Below, piece after piece: positions 63,622-64,000 of a stretch of 64,000 nucleotides of DNA. A program made the position numbers and the translations under genes. The DNA is from Planctellipticum variicoloris (lineage in GTDB: Bacteria > Planctomycetota > Planctomycetia > Planctomycetales > Planctomycetaceae): the NCBI RefSeq assembly GCF_030622045.1, contig NZ_CP130886.1:496001-560000 (forward strand), given 5' to 3'. The notes beneath the pieces are model-generated. The model searched no databases, was not told where the DNA came from, and worked only from the letters and a program-made list of their open reading frames with translations. Positions within the stretch are counted from its first letter, which is position 1; each line of letters begins with the position of its first letter.

Positions 63622-64000
63622 TCAAAGATCCGTCATCAGGACCCGATGCATCTCTTCCACGGTCGTCATGCCGGCCAGGATCTTCTTGATCGCCGATTGC
63701 TCCAGAGTCTGCATTCCCCCCGCCAGCGCAAGCTGCCTCAACTCCGCGGAACTGGCCCCCGAAAGAATGGCCGAGCGGAGCTCCATATCGATCGGAAGAA
63801 CCTCGAAAACCCCCGTCCGCCCCAGATACCCCGTATGAAAGTTGCAATCCGCCGGAATCCCGCGGGCCAGCTCGATCGAACCGGCGTCCGCCGCCGGAAT
63901 TCCGAGCTGCTGGCAGGTCAGCAGGTCCGGGTGATGCAGTTCCCGGGACTGCGTGCAGATCTTTCGCACCAGCCGCTGCGAAATGATCCCGTTCACGCTG
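63622..64000 (-). CDS. GspE/PilB-type secretion ATPase, C-terminal part (5' end outside window)
   Basis: The frame is open to the window edge, so this is only the last 125 or so residues. Pattern: SVNGIISQRLVRKICTQSRE, then a short linker, then GYLGRTGVFEVLPIDMELRS and a helical C-terminal part. This matches the end of type II secretion GspE / type IV pilus PilB ATPases, after the Walker motifs. The usual tetracysteine zinc motif of this region is degraded: CTQS instead of CxxC, one Cys in LTCQQ, and only one in PADCNFHTGY. It may fold without zinc. The ATPase would drive pilus or secretion assembly. Confidence 0.87.
   Translation of the reverse strand, partial: SVNGIISQRLVRKICTQSRELHHPDLLTCQQLGIPAADAGSIELARGIPADCNFHTGYLGRTGVFEVLPIDMELRSAILSGASSAELRQLALAGGMQTLEQSAIKKILAGMTTVEEMHRVLMTDL

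Overview
This is a GC-rich, densely coded chromosomal window that I would assign to a planctomycete (Planctomycetota, probably Planctomycetales). The assignment rests on a WD40 protein with an N-terminal planctomycete cytochrome c motif facing a LamG/DUF1549/DUF1553 protein, a DUF1559-type prepilin-like protein, a Tat-exported Gfo/Idh/MocA oxidoreductase, many secreted proteins, and an M56 peptidase fused to carboxypeptidase-regulatory-like domains. I recognise 46 protein genes, two cut by the window edges. I found no rRNA, tRNA, CRISPR array, insertion sequence or prophage.

Layout. 0-6 kb: end of an unknown gene, then a minus-strand run of ppc and two M16 proteases, one lacking the zinc motif. 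6-14.4 kb: plus-strand genes for a SirB1-like protein, a PDZ protein, mannose-1-phosphate guanylyltransferase, lpxB and carB. 14.4-19.5 kb: a BlaI/BlaR-like regulatory pair with a clear promoter and two operator palindromes, then an O6-methylguanine methyltransferase. 19.6-29 kb: an unknown conserved protein behind a foldable leader, an aminotransferase, a degenerate M24-like protein, an SDR-like protein, and a DUF58/transglutaminase/DUF1992 run. 29-37 kb: a GDSL hydrolase, a histone-like tripartite protein, a membrane/spermidine-synthase-like fusion with four internal repeats, an RNase HII-like protein and a metallo-beta-lactamase-fold protein. 37-45.9 kb: dapB, an LPG-synthase-like acyltransferase, and the divergent cytochrome/WD40 and DUF1549/DUF1553 pair. 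46-53 kb: a catabolic-looking set (oxidoreductase, two different enolase-superfamily enzymes, an MFS permease, a ceramidase-like protein). 53-64 kb: a short DUF1559-like protein, an RluA-type enzyme, agmatinase, a four-gene HlyD/MacB-type exporter, a DegT-type aminotransferase with good promoter and terminator, and the end of a GspE/PilB-type ATPase.

How the genes work together. ppc, carB, dapB and agmatinase are housekeeping or nitrogen metabolism. lpxB, the mannose nucleotidyltransferase and the DegT aminotransferase point to lipid A and surface polysaccharide. The 46-53 kb set probably takes up and dehydrates or isomerises a sugar acid or similar ligand. The BlaI/BlaR pair is probably a self-repressing envelope sensor.

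The most unusual structure is not a gene. Five intergenic stretches (about 29.1, 37.2, 42.4, 47.3 and 48.9 kb) are built from degenerate 7-nt words kept in strict 7/14-nt register, resembling the heptanucleotide STRR repeats known from filamentous cyanobacteria. Other points worth attention are the four-copy repeat in the spermidine-synthase-like fusion, the cysteine-less thioredoxin domain on the BlaR-like protein, the histone-like protein, and the divergent RNase HII-like protein.
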